Source of the DNA: an uncultured Muribaculaceae bacterium
GTDB lineage: Bacteria > Bacteroidota > Bacteroidia > Bacteroidales > Muribaculaceae
DNA: 64,000 nucleotides
Direction: 5' to 3'
Assembly: GCA_958436175.1 (NCBI GenBank)
Contig: CAUBJF010000012.1
Coordinates: 17,999-81,998, forward strand
Shown: piece by piece, positions 27,921-37,181 of the stretch
Numbering within the stretch: position 1 is the first letter of the stretch
Layout: every line of letters begins with the position of its first letter
Notes under the pieces: generated by a model
The model's input: the letters and a program-made list of their open reading frames with translations, nothing else
Told to the model about the DNA's origin: nothing
The model's database searches: none
Program-made: the position numbers and the translations under genes

Positions 27921-30203
27921 TTATTCCTGCGTCTGCGCGAGGGCAGGACGGCTTCGGAATTCCGAGTCGCGGAGTTTAGCAAAGGCTCGCAGGTACTTGC
28001 GGATGGAAGAAACCATCTCCTGTGTTTCCTGGAGCATGTTCACATAGACATATAGTACCGCCATATTCGAAGCGTCGCCGTCGCGTAGCTGGTCGTGGGC
28101 GCGATGGTATGTGTCGGAGACAATATCTTTTATTTCGTCGCAGTGGCGGCGCAGTGCACTTATAGCCTCTATGTCGCCCGATTTCATCAGTTCCAGCGTG
28201 TCGTTGAACAGTATGGAGATACGTGTGCGTATCAGCTCGCACTCCTCGGCATAGCGTGGAGGAAGGGGCGTGAAGTTGTTTTCCACATGCTCTTTACATA
28301 CTTCGTTGATACGGCGGAGATTGTAGAGGATATTCATGCAAAGATTGTTGCTCAGGTAGAACCATGTGCTTTTTTCTATAGCCATTTCGCGCGTGAGCTG
28401 ACGCAGACAGAGTGTTTCTTTGCGACGGGCGTTTTTCAGCACGTTTTTTTCTTTGGCAAGACTTGAGTCGGCTTTGTCGAGCGTGCTGGCATTGTCGTTG
28501 ATGAAGGCAGATGTTATGTCGCGGTATTTTCCGCTTGCGTATGTCATGAAAGCCTGCTGCTGCTCGGTGATGTACATAAGAAGCAAGGGCCAGGTCTGCG
28601 ACTTGTCGCGGTTGCTTATTATTGTCTGGAATAGAGCGTCTCCTCCGTTTTCGGCATCATTTTTCTTGCTGAAGCGGCGATTGCTCCGGATTATTATAAA
28701 GATGGTGAGCGCGGCGAGGAGAAACATGACCCACTGTCCGCCGAAATGCATGGCAGTCACGATGATTCCGGCTCCGATGAAAGCGGCTCCGGCCGTCAGG
28801 AACCAGCCTCCGATGACTGATATCACGCCTGTGATACGGAAGACGGCGCTTTCACGTCCCCAGGCACGGTCGGCGAGCGATGTGCCCATGGCAACCATAA
28901 AAGTGACGAATGTTGTGGAAAGAGGCAGTTTGAGTGATGTTCCGAAGGCTATCAGTGCACCGGCGAGTACGAGGTTGACAGACCCTCGTATAAGGTCGAA
29001 GGCTGCGCCCTGGTCCATGATAGTCTCGTCGACATTGAAACGACGGTTGAACCAACGACGCACGCGTGGCGGTGTGATATGTCGCACCCATGCAATGAGC
29101 GAAAGAGCCCAGCGGACAAGTCGACGGCTGATACGTGACGATCCAAACATCTCTTCTCCACACTGCTGCGACCCGAGACCTATTTCTGTTTTTGTCACGT
29201 TTCGGGCTTTTTTGGATGTAGCCAGCGAAACCACCATTATCAAACCGGCACCGATGAGGAAATAGATGGGCGTATTTGCCGGTCCATTGAGGGAATCCAT
29301 CAGGTAGGTATGGGCGTCTCCGGCTCCGTTGGCTATGTAGTCCTGATAGGAGGCGAGGCCGCTCAAAGGTACGCCTATGAAATTGACCAGGTCGTTTCCG
29401 GCAAAAGCCATAGCGAGAGAGAAAGTTCCCATAAGGACTATGACCTTCAGTACGTTCACCCTGCAAAGGTGTAACAGCTGCATCAAGAGAGAAAAGAACC
29501 CTAAGCATCCCAGGATGATAAGTGCTGTATGGCTGTTTATCCAGTCCTTGACTGCCGGGGTCATGAAGGTGAGGTCTTTCGCTCCTTTTATCAGGAGGAA
29601 ATATACAATTGCTGTTGCACAGATACCGCCGAAGATACCTATCTTCCATTTGAGATTACTCCGGTAATTGAAAGTGAATATTAGGCGAGATATGAACTGA
29701 ACCAGGGTTCCGAAAAAGAATGCTATAGCAACAGAAAGGAAGATTCCGAGGATTACGGATAGCGCTTTTTCGGTATTAAGCAGGTCGTTGAATCCGAGGT
29801 CGATGCCGTCTGCCATTTTTATGAGCGCTACTACGAAGGTAGCGCCGAGCAGCTCGAATACCATAGAGACAGTTGTCGAGGTAGGCATTCCCAATGAATT
29901 GAAGATATCGAGCAGGATAATGTCGGTGACCATCACAGCCATGAATATGCAGACAAGGTCATAGAACGAAAAATGTTCAGGACGGAATATGCCGTGCCGG
30001 GCGATATCCATCATGCCGTTGCTCATTGCCGCGCCTATGAAGACACCTATAGATGCAACTATCAAAACTCTTTTGAAAGAAGCTGCCCGAGAGCCTATCG
30101 CTGAGTTAAGAAAGTTGACAGCATCGTTGCTTACACCAACCGACAGGTCGAACACCGCCAGCAGGAACAGAAAAATCACAATACAGAGGAACAGTATATC
30201 CAT
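27921..30203 (-). CDS. PiT-family phosphate transporter fused to a PhoU-like domain
   Basis: A 760-residue protein. The first ~500 residues hold about 11 membrane helices with both PiT signatures, GVSNDAVNFLNSAIGS near residue 22 and GMPTSTTVSMVFELLGA, so the usual GAND start is changed to GVSND. The second repeat contains FGTSLKLPLSTTFVTFMVAM. Residues ~540-750 are helical and PhoU-like, a fusion known in Bacteroidota PiT proteins that may gate uptake. It would import inorganic phosphate. Directly upstream lies a two-component pair on the same strand. Confidence 0.9.
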   Translation of the reverse strand: MDILFLCIVIFLFLLAVFDLSVGVSNDAVNFLNSAIGSRAASFKRVLIVASIGVFIGAAMSNGMMDIARHGIFRPEHFSFYDLVCIFMAVMVTDIILLDIFNSLGMPTSTTVSMVFELLGATFVVALIKMADGIDLGFNDLLNTEKALSVILGIFLSVAIAFFFGTLVQFISRLIFTFNYRSNLKWKIGIFGGICATAIVYFLLIKGAKDLTFMTPAVKDWINSHTALIILGCLGFFSLLMQLLHLCRVNVLKVIVLMGTFSLAMAFAGNDLVNFIGVPLSGLASYQDYIANGAGDAHTYLMDSLNGPANTPIYFLIGAGLIMVVSLATSKKARNVTKTEIGLGSQQCGEEMFGSSRISRRLVRWALSLIAWVRHITPPRVRRWFNRRFNVDETIMDQGAAFDLIRGSVNLVLAGALIAFGTSLKLPLSTTFVTFMVAMGTSLADRAWGRESAVFRITGVISVIGGWFLTAGAAFIGAGIIVTAMHFGGQWVMFLLAALTIFIIIRSNRRFSKKNDAENGGDALFQTIISNRDKSQTWPLLLMYITEQQQAFMTYASGKYRDITSAFINDNASTLDKADSSLAKEKNVLKNARRKETLCLRQLTREMAIEKSTWFYLSNNLCMNILYNLRRINEVCKEHVENNFTPLPPRYAEECELIRTRISILFNDTLELMKSGDIEAISALRRHCDEIKDIVSDTYHRAHDQLRDGDASNMAVLYVYVNMLQETQEMVSSIRKYLRAFAKLRDSEFRSRPALAQTQE

Positions 30204-30282
30204 CGTTTTTCTCGATTACTTATTTCAATACAAAGGAATCGAGAAAATGTTTCATGAATATTTCAAAATCTTTAAGCTAATA

Positions 30283-31737
30283 TTAACGGGTCTGCCCGGT
30301 ACGCGACAGTGTTATCCTGAACATCAGGCCTCCGCCACTCAGGTTTTCGGCAGTGATTGAACCATCGTGCATCATGACGGCATTCTTCACTATCGACAGA
30401 CCGAGACCGGTACCACCTGCAGCGCGGCTGCGACCTTTGTCAATACGATAGAATCGTTCGAAAAGCCTCGGGAGGTGCTCGGCGGCAACACCGACACCAT
30501 TGTCCGACAGGACTATGACTATTTTTCTGTCATCTTCGTGAATAAGGCTGATCTTGACTGTGGAACCGCCACTGTAGGCTATTGCATTGTCAATAAGGTT
30601 ATTGAATATCGCTTCAAGAAGCGCCGGATTACCTTGGATCGTCATGGGGCTGACTATATCGTTCTCTATTGCAATACCTTTTGCATCGGCTATCACCTGG
30701 CGGTCGTCGACCACAGTCCGGATGATGGCGGAAAGGTTGACAGGTTCTTTTTTGATTGAAGCGGAACCGTCGTCCATGCGCGTAATCATGGAGACATCCG
30801 TGAGTAGTTTCTGTAATCGTTCGGCATTAGCCAGACACCGCAGGAGGAACTGTTTTCGTTTCAGCTCGTCCATGTCCTGGTGGGACAGCAGTGTTTCCAG
30901 GCAAACGCGCATGGAGGCTACCGGGGTCTTGAGCTCGTGGTTGATATTGTTGGTGAGTTGTTTCTTGATGCGCTCCTTTTCCTGCTGTTCATGAATGGCG
31001 GCTTTGTGCTCGTTCTCGCGGTCGATATTTGCCTGCTGGAGTTTTGCGTAGAGACGTACTATATTGTTCGAGATAGAGCCTAATTCATCGCCGGGGAATG
31101 GCTTTGTGTCGGAAATGCGGATGCCGTGTTCTATGTCCTCGGCGAATTTGTTGAGGCGTATGATGTGCTGCCCGACACGCCGTGTGGCGAGATACCCCAA
31201 TATGCACATGGCGAGGGCTATCGTACCCATTATCCAGATGAAGTTTATATCGGGTTTCAGCAAGGAGCTTAATGAAATTGAATAAGGAACAGCCGTCCGG
31301 ACAATGTAGCCATCGTCGCCTTTTGTGGCGGAGTAAAAATAGCTTTCGCCGGTGCTCTCGCTGTGCCGGCGTACAGTGAAGCCGGAATTATATGCGATAG
31401 CTCTCCGTATTTCCTCACGGTCGAGATGCGTTTTGCCCGGTAGCGAGTCGATGGAATTGTCATATACCACAGAACCGTCGTCGGATATCACGCTGACGCG
31501 TATGTCGTTGAAAGGATGGAAGTCTTTCAGGCTGATGTCGGAAATATCATTGCCCTCCTCCAGCTCGGTCAGGATATATGTGTTGATTATCTGGAGCCGG
31601 GTGTTCATCTCTTCGGCCTTGAACTCCTTTTCGCGGTGATACTGGAAGGCGATGAAGCATCCGACGAGCATGGCAGAGTACCCTAGGAGCCATAGAAATA
31701 GGCGCTGAGGGTATGTGGGTCTATTCGATGAATCCAT
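30283..31737 (-). CDS. Sensor histidine kinase, PhoR-like
   Basis: A 484-residue membrane kinase with a helix at about residues 12-30, a ~130-residue extracytoplasmic sensor, a second helix near 165-185, then a HAMP-like linker. The H-box is NNINHELKTPVASMR, the N-box NNLIDNAIAYS, and the G-boxes are SDNGVGV and GGTGLGLSIV. It would phosphorylate the adjacent response regulator, whose gene overlaps this one by 17 nt. Being next to a phosphate transporter makes phosphate sensing likely, but that is inference; the sensor domain is not diagnostic. Confidence 0.88.
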   Translation of the reverse strand: MDSSNRPTYPQRLFLWLLGYSAMLVGCFIAFQYHREKEFKAEEMNTRLQIINTYILTELEEGNDISDISLKDFHPFNDIRVSVISDDGSVVYDNSIDSLPGKTHLDREEIRRAIAYNSGFTVRRHSESTGESYFYSATKGDDGYIVRTAVPYSISLSSLLKPDINFIWIMGTIALAMCILGYLATRRVGQHIIRLNKFAEDIEHGIRISDTKPFPGDELGSISNNIVRLYAKLQQANIDRENEHKAAIHEQQEKERIKKQLTNNINHELKTPVASMRVCLETLLSHQDMDELKRKQFLLRCLANAERLQKLLTDVSMITRMDDGSASIKKEPVNLSAIIRTVVDDRQVIADAKGIAIENDIVSPMTIQGNPALLEAIFNNLIDNAIAYSGGSTVKISLIHEDDRKIVIVLSDNGVGVAAEHLPRLFERFYRIDKGRSRAAGGTGLGLSIVKNAVMMHDGSITAENLSGGGLMFRITLSRTGQTR

Positions 31738-32410
31738 AACCGTAGCCCGAACGGGTGACTATGTTCTTGCCGTACTGACCTATTTTCTGACGTATTCGGG
31801 TGATGTTCACATCGACGACGCGGTCGAGAACCACGACCTCGTCGGGCCATATCTCTTCAAGCAGTTCGGAACGCGAGAATATCCGGCCGATATTCGACAC
31901 TAACATCAAAAGGATCTCAAACTCTTTCTTAGGCATCTTCACTTCGAGGCCGTCTACGTGGCATGTTCTGTTTCGCTTTGACAATACGAGACCTTTGTAA
32001 GTAACCTCAATGTTTTCCGGGATGCCCACTGCAGTCGATGTCCGCCGGAGGACAGTGCGGATTCGTGCGAGCATGACTTTCAGTGAATAAGGTTTTGTTA
32101 TATAATCGTCGGCACCTATGTCGAGACCTTTTATCATATCTTCGTCGCCGTCCTTAGCAGTGCAGAAAATGATGGGGACAGAGGCTGTCACAGGATTCGA
32201 CTTAAGAATCTGTGCAAGCTGTGTGCCAGAAATATCTCCCATCATAATATCGAGGAGAAAGAGGTCGAATCCGGCCAGATCCATAGCCAGAGCCTCTTCC
32301 GCGCTGTAGGCACATGCGGTCTCATAGCCTTCGGCTTCGAGATTGAAGGCTATGGCATCGCAGAGGGTCTCCTCATCGTCGACCACAAGTATTCTTTTGG
32401 CTTTTTCCAT
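31721..32410 (-). CDS. OmpR/PhoB-family response regulator
   Basis: A 229-residue regulator. The receiver domain (residues 1-120) starts ILVVDDEETLCDA, with the phosphorylated Asp in FLLDIMMGD, the Thr in FCTAKD and the Lys in ITKPYSL. The C-terminal winged helix (about 130-228) ends in VDVNITRIRQKIG and SGYGYGFIE. I use the ATG at 32410 (MEKAKRILVVDD); a longer in-frame start at 32428 adds six unlikely residues. It overlaps the kinase gene and probably controls phosphate genes, by context. Confidence 0.92.
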   Translation of the reverse strand: MEKAKRILVVDDEETLCDAIAFNLEAEGYETACAYSAEEALAMDLAGFDLFLLDIMMGDISGTQLAQILKSNPVTASVPIIFCTAKDGDEDMIKGLDIGADDYITKPYSLKVMLARIRTVLRRTSTAVGIPENIEVTYKGLVLSKRNRTCHVDGLEVKMPKKEFEILLMLVSNIGRIFSRSELLEEIWPDEVVVLDRVVDVNITRIRQKIGQYGKNIVTRSGYGYGFIE

Positions 32411-32541
32411 ATGCAAAAGTACATACAATCATGCAATTCCGTACCGACAAGCGGAATGTTTAATAAAAGTTTAATACTGTAGGAAAAAGGCATGCAATGA
32501 AATTTTTCTTTCCGGGCATAGAAATTTTCGGGATGATTGCT

Positions 32542-32549
32542 TAACTTTG
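32542..32549 (+). promoter_or_regulatory. -7 element before the Gfo/Idh/MocA oxidoreductase gene
   Basis: TAACTTTG matches TAnnTTTG and lies 35 nt before the ATG at 32585. A TTTG at the proper upstream distance is not seen. Confidence 0.6.
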
Positions 32550-32584
32550 TTGTGAAACCAAAGAATCTAAAACCATAAAAACCT

Positions 32585-33871
32585 ATGAGTAGCGACAGAC
32601 GAACTTTTCTCAAGACCCTCGGCGTGCTGGGCCTTTTTACTATAGTTCCTCGTAAAGTGTTGGGCGGTAACGGATACATAGCCCCGAGCGACCAGCTGAC
32701 CAAAGGCATTATCGGAGTCGGGGGCATCGGCCGCTCTTCGTATCACTTCACAAGCTCTCCGGAGTGCCGTCTTGTCGCAGTGTGCGATGTGGACCGCAAT
32801 CACCTCGAGCATGCAGTCGACGCGGCAAAAAACAACCTTAACGAGAAAGTGAAGCCATACCATGATTTCCGTGAACTGATAAATGACCCCAATGTCGATA
32901 TCGTCCATATCGCGACACCTCCGCACTGGCATGGCATAATGTCGGTCGAGGCAGCAAAAGCCGGGAAGGACATATGGTGCGAAAAACCTATGACGCGCAC
33001 TATAGGAGAAGGTAAACGAGTAGTGGAGGCGGTACAGCGCTATAACCGAATCTTCCGCCTCAATACATGGTTTCGCTTTAAAGATACTTTCTACGGCCTT
33101 GGTACCGAAGTTGCGACACTTAAAAAGCTTGTCGACAGCGGTATGCTCGGCTGGCCTCTCAAAGTGACAGTGAGCGGTGCGACAGGCTTTGCATGGAAAT
33201 TCTTCTGGACGGGCAAGAGTCACCTCACGCCCGAACCGGTGCCGCAGGAGCTTGATTATGACTTCTGGCTCGGCCCGGCCCCCTATAAGCCATACAACCC
33301 TCACCGTGTACACCAGACATTCCGAGGATACTGGGACTACGACGGCGGCGGTCTTACCGACATGGGCCAGCATTATCTCGACCCTGTGCAGTACCTGCTC
33401 GGCAAGGATGACGATTTCCCCGTTAAAATCGAAATCGACGCTCCGCAGCAGCATAGCGATGCTGTAGGCATCTGGCGGCGAATCAAATACACATATTCCG
33501 ACGGATGTGAGATCGTGCTCGAGGGCGAAGGCTTCGAGAGCCAGGGCAAGGTTCCGTATATCGAAGGCCCCAAGGGCAAGGTTTACAAGGGCTTCGAGTG
33601 TACCATACCCGATGTGATGAACAAGCTCGCCGAGCTGCCCGACCCCGAGCCGCAGCGCACCGATTTCCTCGACTGCATACGCACACGACAGAAGTTCGCC
33701 CTCAACGAAGTCAACGGCCATCACAGCTGTACGCTCGTTAATCAGGCTGCTGTCGGATTGCGCCTTGGCCGTCGCGAACTGACATTCGATCCAACGACCC
33801 AGCTCTTTGTAGGAGATGATGCCGCAAATGCTCTCATAAACCAGCCCATGCGTGGTGAATGGAAAATCTAA
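32585..33871 (+). CDS. Gfo/Idh/MocA oxidoreductase with Tat-type signal
   Basis: A 428-residue NAD(P)-dependent oxidoreductase. The N-terminus MSSDRRTFLKTLG resembles a twin-arginine signal, followed by the dinucleotide loop GVGGIGRSSY and the family motif DIWCEKPMTRTIGEG (catalytic EKP). ATPPHWHGIMS is also typical. It would act outside the cytoplasm on sugars. The next gene, a DUF1080 protein, overlaps or follows within 30 nt. In gut Bacteroidota such pairs oxidise glycosides at C3 and cleave the 3-keto product; applying that here is inference. Confidence 0.88.
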   Translation: MSSDRRTFLKTLGVLGLFTIVPRKVLGGNGYIAPSDQLTKGIIGVGGIGRSSYHFTSSPECRLVAVCDVDRNHLEHAVDAAKNNLNEKVKPYHDFRELINDPNVDIVHIATPPHWHGIMSVEAAKAGKDIWCEKPMTRTIGEGKRVVEAVQRYNRIFRLNTWFRFKDTFYGLGTEVATLKKLVDSGMLGWPLKVTVSGATGFAWKFFWTGKSHLTPEPVPQELDYDFWLGPAPYKPYNPHRVHQTFRGYWDYDGGGLTDMGQHYLDPVQYLLGKDDDFPVKIEIDAPQQHSDAVGIWRRIKYTYSDGCEIVLEGEGFESQGKVPYIEGPKGKVYKGFECTIPDVMNKLAELPDPEPQRTDFLDCIRTRQKFALNEVNGHHSCTLVNQAAVGLRLGRRELTFDPTTQLFVGDDAANALINQPMRGEWKI

Positions 33872-33897
33872 GCCTTCTCCCTAATCATGTTTCAACT

Positions 33898-36800
33898 ATG
33901 AATATACCTATGAAGAAAACCATAATAAGCCTGTTGCTGATTCTGGCTCTGTGCTGTGGCATGAATGCTTTCGCACAGACCGACAGCCGCAACCGCAAAC
34001 CGGAGACCGTTGTTTCCGACAATCTCGTAGAGCTTCCGGCACAATCCGGCGAGTCGTATAACAAAATCATGGGCGAGCTTGCCGGAACAGGAGCCAGGGG
34101 CATAGAACTGCTCACCGACATGCTGCGTCCTGCCGAAGAAGCCGATAATGCCAAGGCGGAATACGCCCTTGACGGTATAGTAAACTATGTCTCGGTACCT
34201 GTTCGCGAGGAATTGCGCCGCCCTGTTCACGACGCTCTTGTGGAGGCTCTTTCGCGTGTTGCCGACCTTAATAACAAGGCCTTTATCCTCTCTCAGCTTA
34301 ATAAAATCACCATTCCTTCGGATTTCGGTCTATACAAGAAGCTACTTGCTGACAAGAATCTCGCCCATTATGCGCTATCAGGTCTCTGCCTTATGCCCGG
34401 CGTTGACGCGCAGCTTACGGAGCTGATCAACAATGCCTCCGCCCCATCGGCCGAGCTTGCCTATATCGCATATTTCCGTAAGCTCGACGGTGTTGAGCCT
34501 GTCCTTCTGTCATGGGCTGTTTCCCAAGATAAGTCAGCAGCAGCTGTCGCTCTGGATGCCTTATCGGTATGCGGTTCTGTTGCTTCTTTAAAGACTTTGA
34601 AGGCCGCCTCGCCCGATGCTTACCTTCAGTTGCTCGACAATCTCGGCACTGACAAAGCTGTTGTCAAGGAGGCCAAAGGACTTACTAATAGCAAAAACAG
34701 CGAGGCTATGCGTTGCGCCGGTCTGCGACTTCTGCTTAAAAGCGCTCCTGAAGAGGCTTCAAAAAACATCATAAAAGCACTCAAAGACGGCAGTGCGCAA
34801 TATCGCCATACGGCGCTTGTCAACGCCATTCCTTCGGCCGGAGAGGGTATAGTCGCCATGATTGCCGCCAATTACAATAAACTACCCGATAATTCTAAAA
34901 TAGATATTATCAGATGGCTTGGCGACATCCATGCTACTGAACAGACAGGCCTTGTAACGTCGGCCTTCGCAAGTCCTAATGAAACACTTGCCGTCGCAGC
35001 TGTAGAATCTGCCTCAAAGATGGGCGCACCGAGTGCTTTGGCTGCTATCCTTCCGTTGCTCGGCAATGGAGGAGTATTGTCGGACGCTGCGGTAGAAGCG
35101 CTTCTCTCTTTTAATGGCGATATAAGTAAAGGCATTGCAGACTGCCTCAAATCCTATAACCCGGATATCGTCAAGGCAGCTCTCCAGCTTGCTTCGATAA
35201 GGCATATACATGCAGCCTGGGATGATGTAGTCACACTGACACTATCCCCTCTGCCCGATGTTACAGCCGAGGCTTACAAAGCTCTCGACGGTGTCGCTAC
35301 CGCTGCTAATCTGCCACAACTTTCGGCTATGCTACAGACGGCATCCGGATACGCCGTGACAATGATTCAGAAAGCCATGCTGAGTGCCCTTGCACCGGAA
35401 TCGCCGTCGGTGCAATACGATACTATTAGCCGACTGATGTCTTCGGCTAAAAATCCTGTCCTCTATTATCCTATGCTTGCACAGGCCGGTACTCCCGAGG
35501 CTGTCGCCACACTCATCGAAGGATATGAAGGCAAGAATCGCGAAGCAGCAGTGCAGGCACTTCTTTTGGTGGAGAATTCTGATGTCCGTGAAACAATCTT
35601 CGATATCGCCTCGCAGACTTCCGGAACTGAACGTGATGCTCTGCTCGGACGTTATCTCGCGCTGGTCAAGAAGGCCGACCTCACGCCTGCCCAGTCATAT
35701 ATGGCATACAGCCGAGCACTCGACGTGAATCCCGGAGATGAAGTGAAGCAGGCACTGATTGCTTCTTTGACTCGTTGTCCCATATTCCCTGCCGCCATGC
35801 GTGCAGCCTACTATTTCGACGATGAGCCAAGCGCGTATGAGGCAGCAAAGTCCTTTGCTGAAATTATAAAGACAAATGAAGCTCTCCGGCAGGGCGAAAC
35901 GGTTCGCAAAGCGGCCAAGAAAGCATTGAAAGTCTTCGGAGCAGAAAAAGCCAAGGGTGATGCCGATGCCGGGTATGCTGCCGACATGCTCAACGGACTG
36001 CTCGAAAACTGGACGGAAACAGGAGGCTTCCGCTCAGGCGGAACTTACGGATCGGATGAAGTTAATAATTCCACCGTCACGGCAGGAAAGAATTTAGAGA
36101 ACTTCGAGCTATGTTTCGACTGGCTTGGTAAGGGAGATGCTATCGTCACACTCCGTTCTATGCCTCTTGTGCGACTGTCGGCTACCAAGGGCATCACATT
36201 CGCCGGGAGCGACATCGTAGTGCCTGTCTATAAAGGCTGGAACAATATATATGTGAAAATGTCCGACGACCGTATCTTCCTCAATGTCGATGGCGAAGAT
36301 GTTGCTGTCAATCAGGTCGTGAACCGTATCCCCGGTACTGACAAAATTGCACCGATATCAGGAGAGGTTGCTGTCGCCTCCGATAATGGTGATGATATCG
36401 CTCTACGCGGCCTCTATGTGAACGAGCTCCCGACGACACCTGTCTATACCCTCAGCCCTGAAGAGGCAGCTCAGGGTTTCGAACTTCTTTTCGACGGACG
36501 CTCGCTCGAAAACTTTCACGGGAATATGTCGAACTACGTGCCCCAGGACGGCAACATTTATGTCACCGCCCAGTACGGCGGCCACGGCAACCTGTATACC
36601 AAAAAGAACTATAGTGACTTTATATTCCGCTTTGAGTTCTTCTTCGACGAGCCTGCCGTCAACAACGGCATAGGCATCCGCACGGGACGAGATGTTACCG
36701 GAGTCGATGCAGCCTATGAAGGCATGGAAATACAGATTCTCGATCATGACGACCCCGTCTATCAGGGTTATAATTACGATTTTGCCGGGCTGCACCCTTA

Positions 36801-37128
36801 TCAGCAGCATGGCGGCGTGTACGGTATAGCAGTGCCGAAGCACATAGACTTCGGACCTATCCGTCAGTGGCATAGTGAAGAGATCAAGGCTGTAGGGGAC
36901 CATATCACTGTTACAGTCGACGGTGAGGTAGTTACCGATGTCGATGTCCGAGAAATCACCCAGGGACATAATGTGGCTCCTGACGGCAGCAGTACAAACC
37001 CGTACACCCTCGACCACAACAACCATCCGGGTCTTTTCAACAAAGAAGGCTATATAAGCTTCTGCGGACACGGCCCGGGTCTGAAATTCCGCAATATCCG
37101 TGTCCTCGACCTTTCAAAAAAGAAGTGA
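33898..37128 (+). CDS. HEAT-like repeat protein fused to DUF1080 (3-keto-disaccharide hydrolase)
   Basis: A 1076-residue secreted protein. A signal peptide ends at NAFAQ (about residue 28). Residues ~60-700 are Ala/Leu-rich helical repeats of HEAT type (for example YALDGIVNYVSVPVREEL and ALVNAIPSAGEG). Residues ~715-850 look like a beta-sandwich, and residues ~855-1075 are DUF1080 (FELLFDGRSLENFHG, GIGIRTGRD, GMEIQILDHDDPVYQG). DUF1080 proteins cleave 3-keto-glycosides. I choose the ATG at 33898, because 33859 overlaps the previous gene and delays the signal peptide. The ATG at 33910 is also possible. Confidence 0.85.
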   Translation: MNIPMKKTIISLLLILALCCGMNAFAQTDSRNRKPETVVSDNLVELPAQSGESYNKIMGELAGTGARGIELLTDMLRPAEEADNAKAEYALDGIVNYVSVPVREELRRPVHDALVEALSRVADLNNKAFILSQLNKITIPSDFGLYKKLLADKNLAHYALSGLCLMPGVDAQLTELINNASAPSAELAYIAYFRKLDGVEPVLLSWAVSQDKSAAAVALDALSVCGSVASLKTLKAASPDAYLQLLDNLGTDKAVVKEAKGLTNSKNSEAMRCAGLRLLLKSAPEEASKNIIKALKDGSAQYRHTALVNAIPSAGEGIVAMIAANYNKLPDNSKIDIIRWLGDIHATEQTGLVTSAFASPNETLAVAAVESASKMGAPSALAAILPLLGNGGVLSDAAVEALLSFNGDISKGIADCLKSYNPDIVKAALQLASIRHIHAAWDDVVTLTLSPLPDVTAEAYKALDGVATAANLPQLSAMLQTASGYAVTMIQKAMLSALAPESPSVQYDTISRLMSSAKNPVLYYPMLAQAGTPEAVATLIEGYEGKNREAAVQALLLVENSDVRETIFDIASQTSGTERDALLGRYLALVKKADLTPAQSYMAYSRALDVNPGDEVKQALIASLTRCPIFPAAMRAAYYFDDEPSAYEAAKSFAEIIKTNEALRQGETVRKAAKKALKVFGAEKAKGDADAGYAADMLNGLLENWTETGGFRSGGTYGSDEVNNSTVTAGKNLENFELCFDWLGKGDAIVTLRSMPLVRLSATKGITFAGSDIVVPVYKGWNNIYVKMSDDRIFLNVDGEDVAVNQVVNRIPGTDKIAPISGEVAVASDNGDDIALRGLYVNELPTTPVYTLSPEEAAQGFELLFDGRSLENFHGNMSNYVPQDGNIYVTAQYGGHGNLYTKKNYSDFIFRFEFFFDEPAVNNGIGIRTGRDVTGVDAAYEGMEIQILDHDDPVYQGYNYDFAGLHPYQQHGGVYGIAVPKHIDFGPIRQWHSEEIKAVGDHITVTVDGEVVTDVDVREITQGHNVAPDGSSTNPYTLDHNNHPGLFNKEGYISFCGHGPGLKFRNIRVLDLSKKK

Positions 37129-37140
37129 GATATAAAGTAA

Positions 37141-37181
37141 TCGGAGCGTGTGTCAGTCGTTCAGGTTGACGCATGCTCCGA
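37141..37181. terminator. Hairpin terminator overlapping the 3' end of the FGGY kinase gene
   Basis: Arms 37141-37155 and 37167-37181 pair over 15 positions with two wobble-type mismatches and an 11-nt loop. The hairpin starts 12 nt beyond the DUF1080 gene stop and contains the last codons and stop of the convergent kinase gene (37153). It can serve both transcripts. Confidence 0.7.

Noticed and set aside
32414..32421. TACTTTTG as -7 element of the response regulator gene
   Set aside because: It ends 3 nt before the start codon and has no TTG at the right distance upstream; it would require a leaderless transcript.
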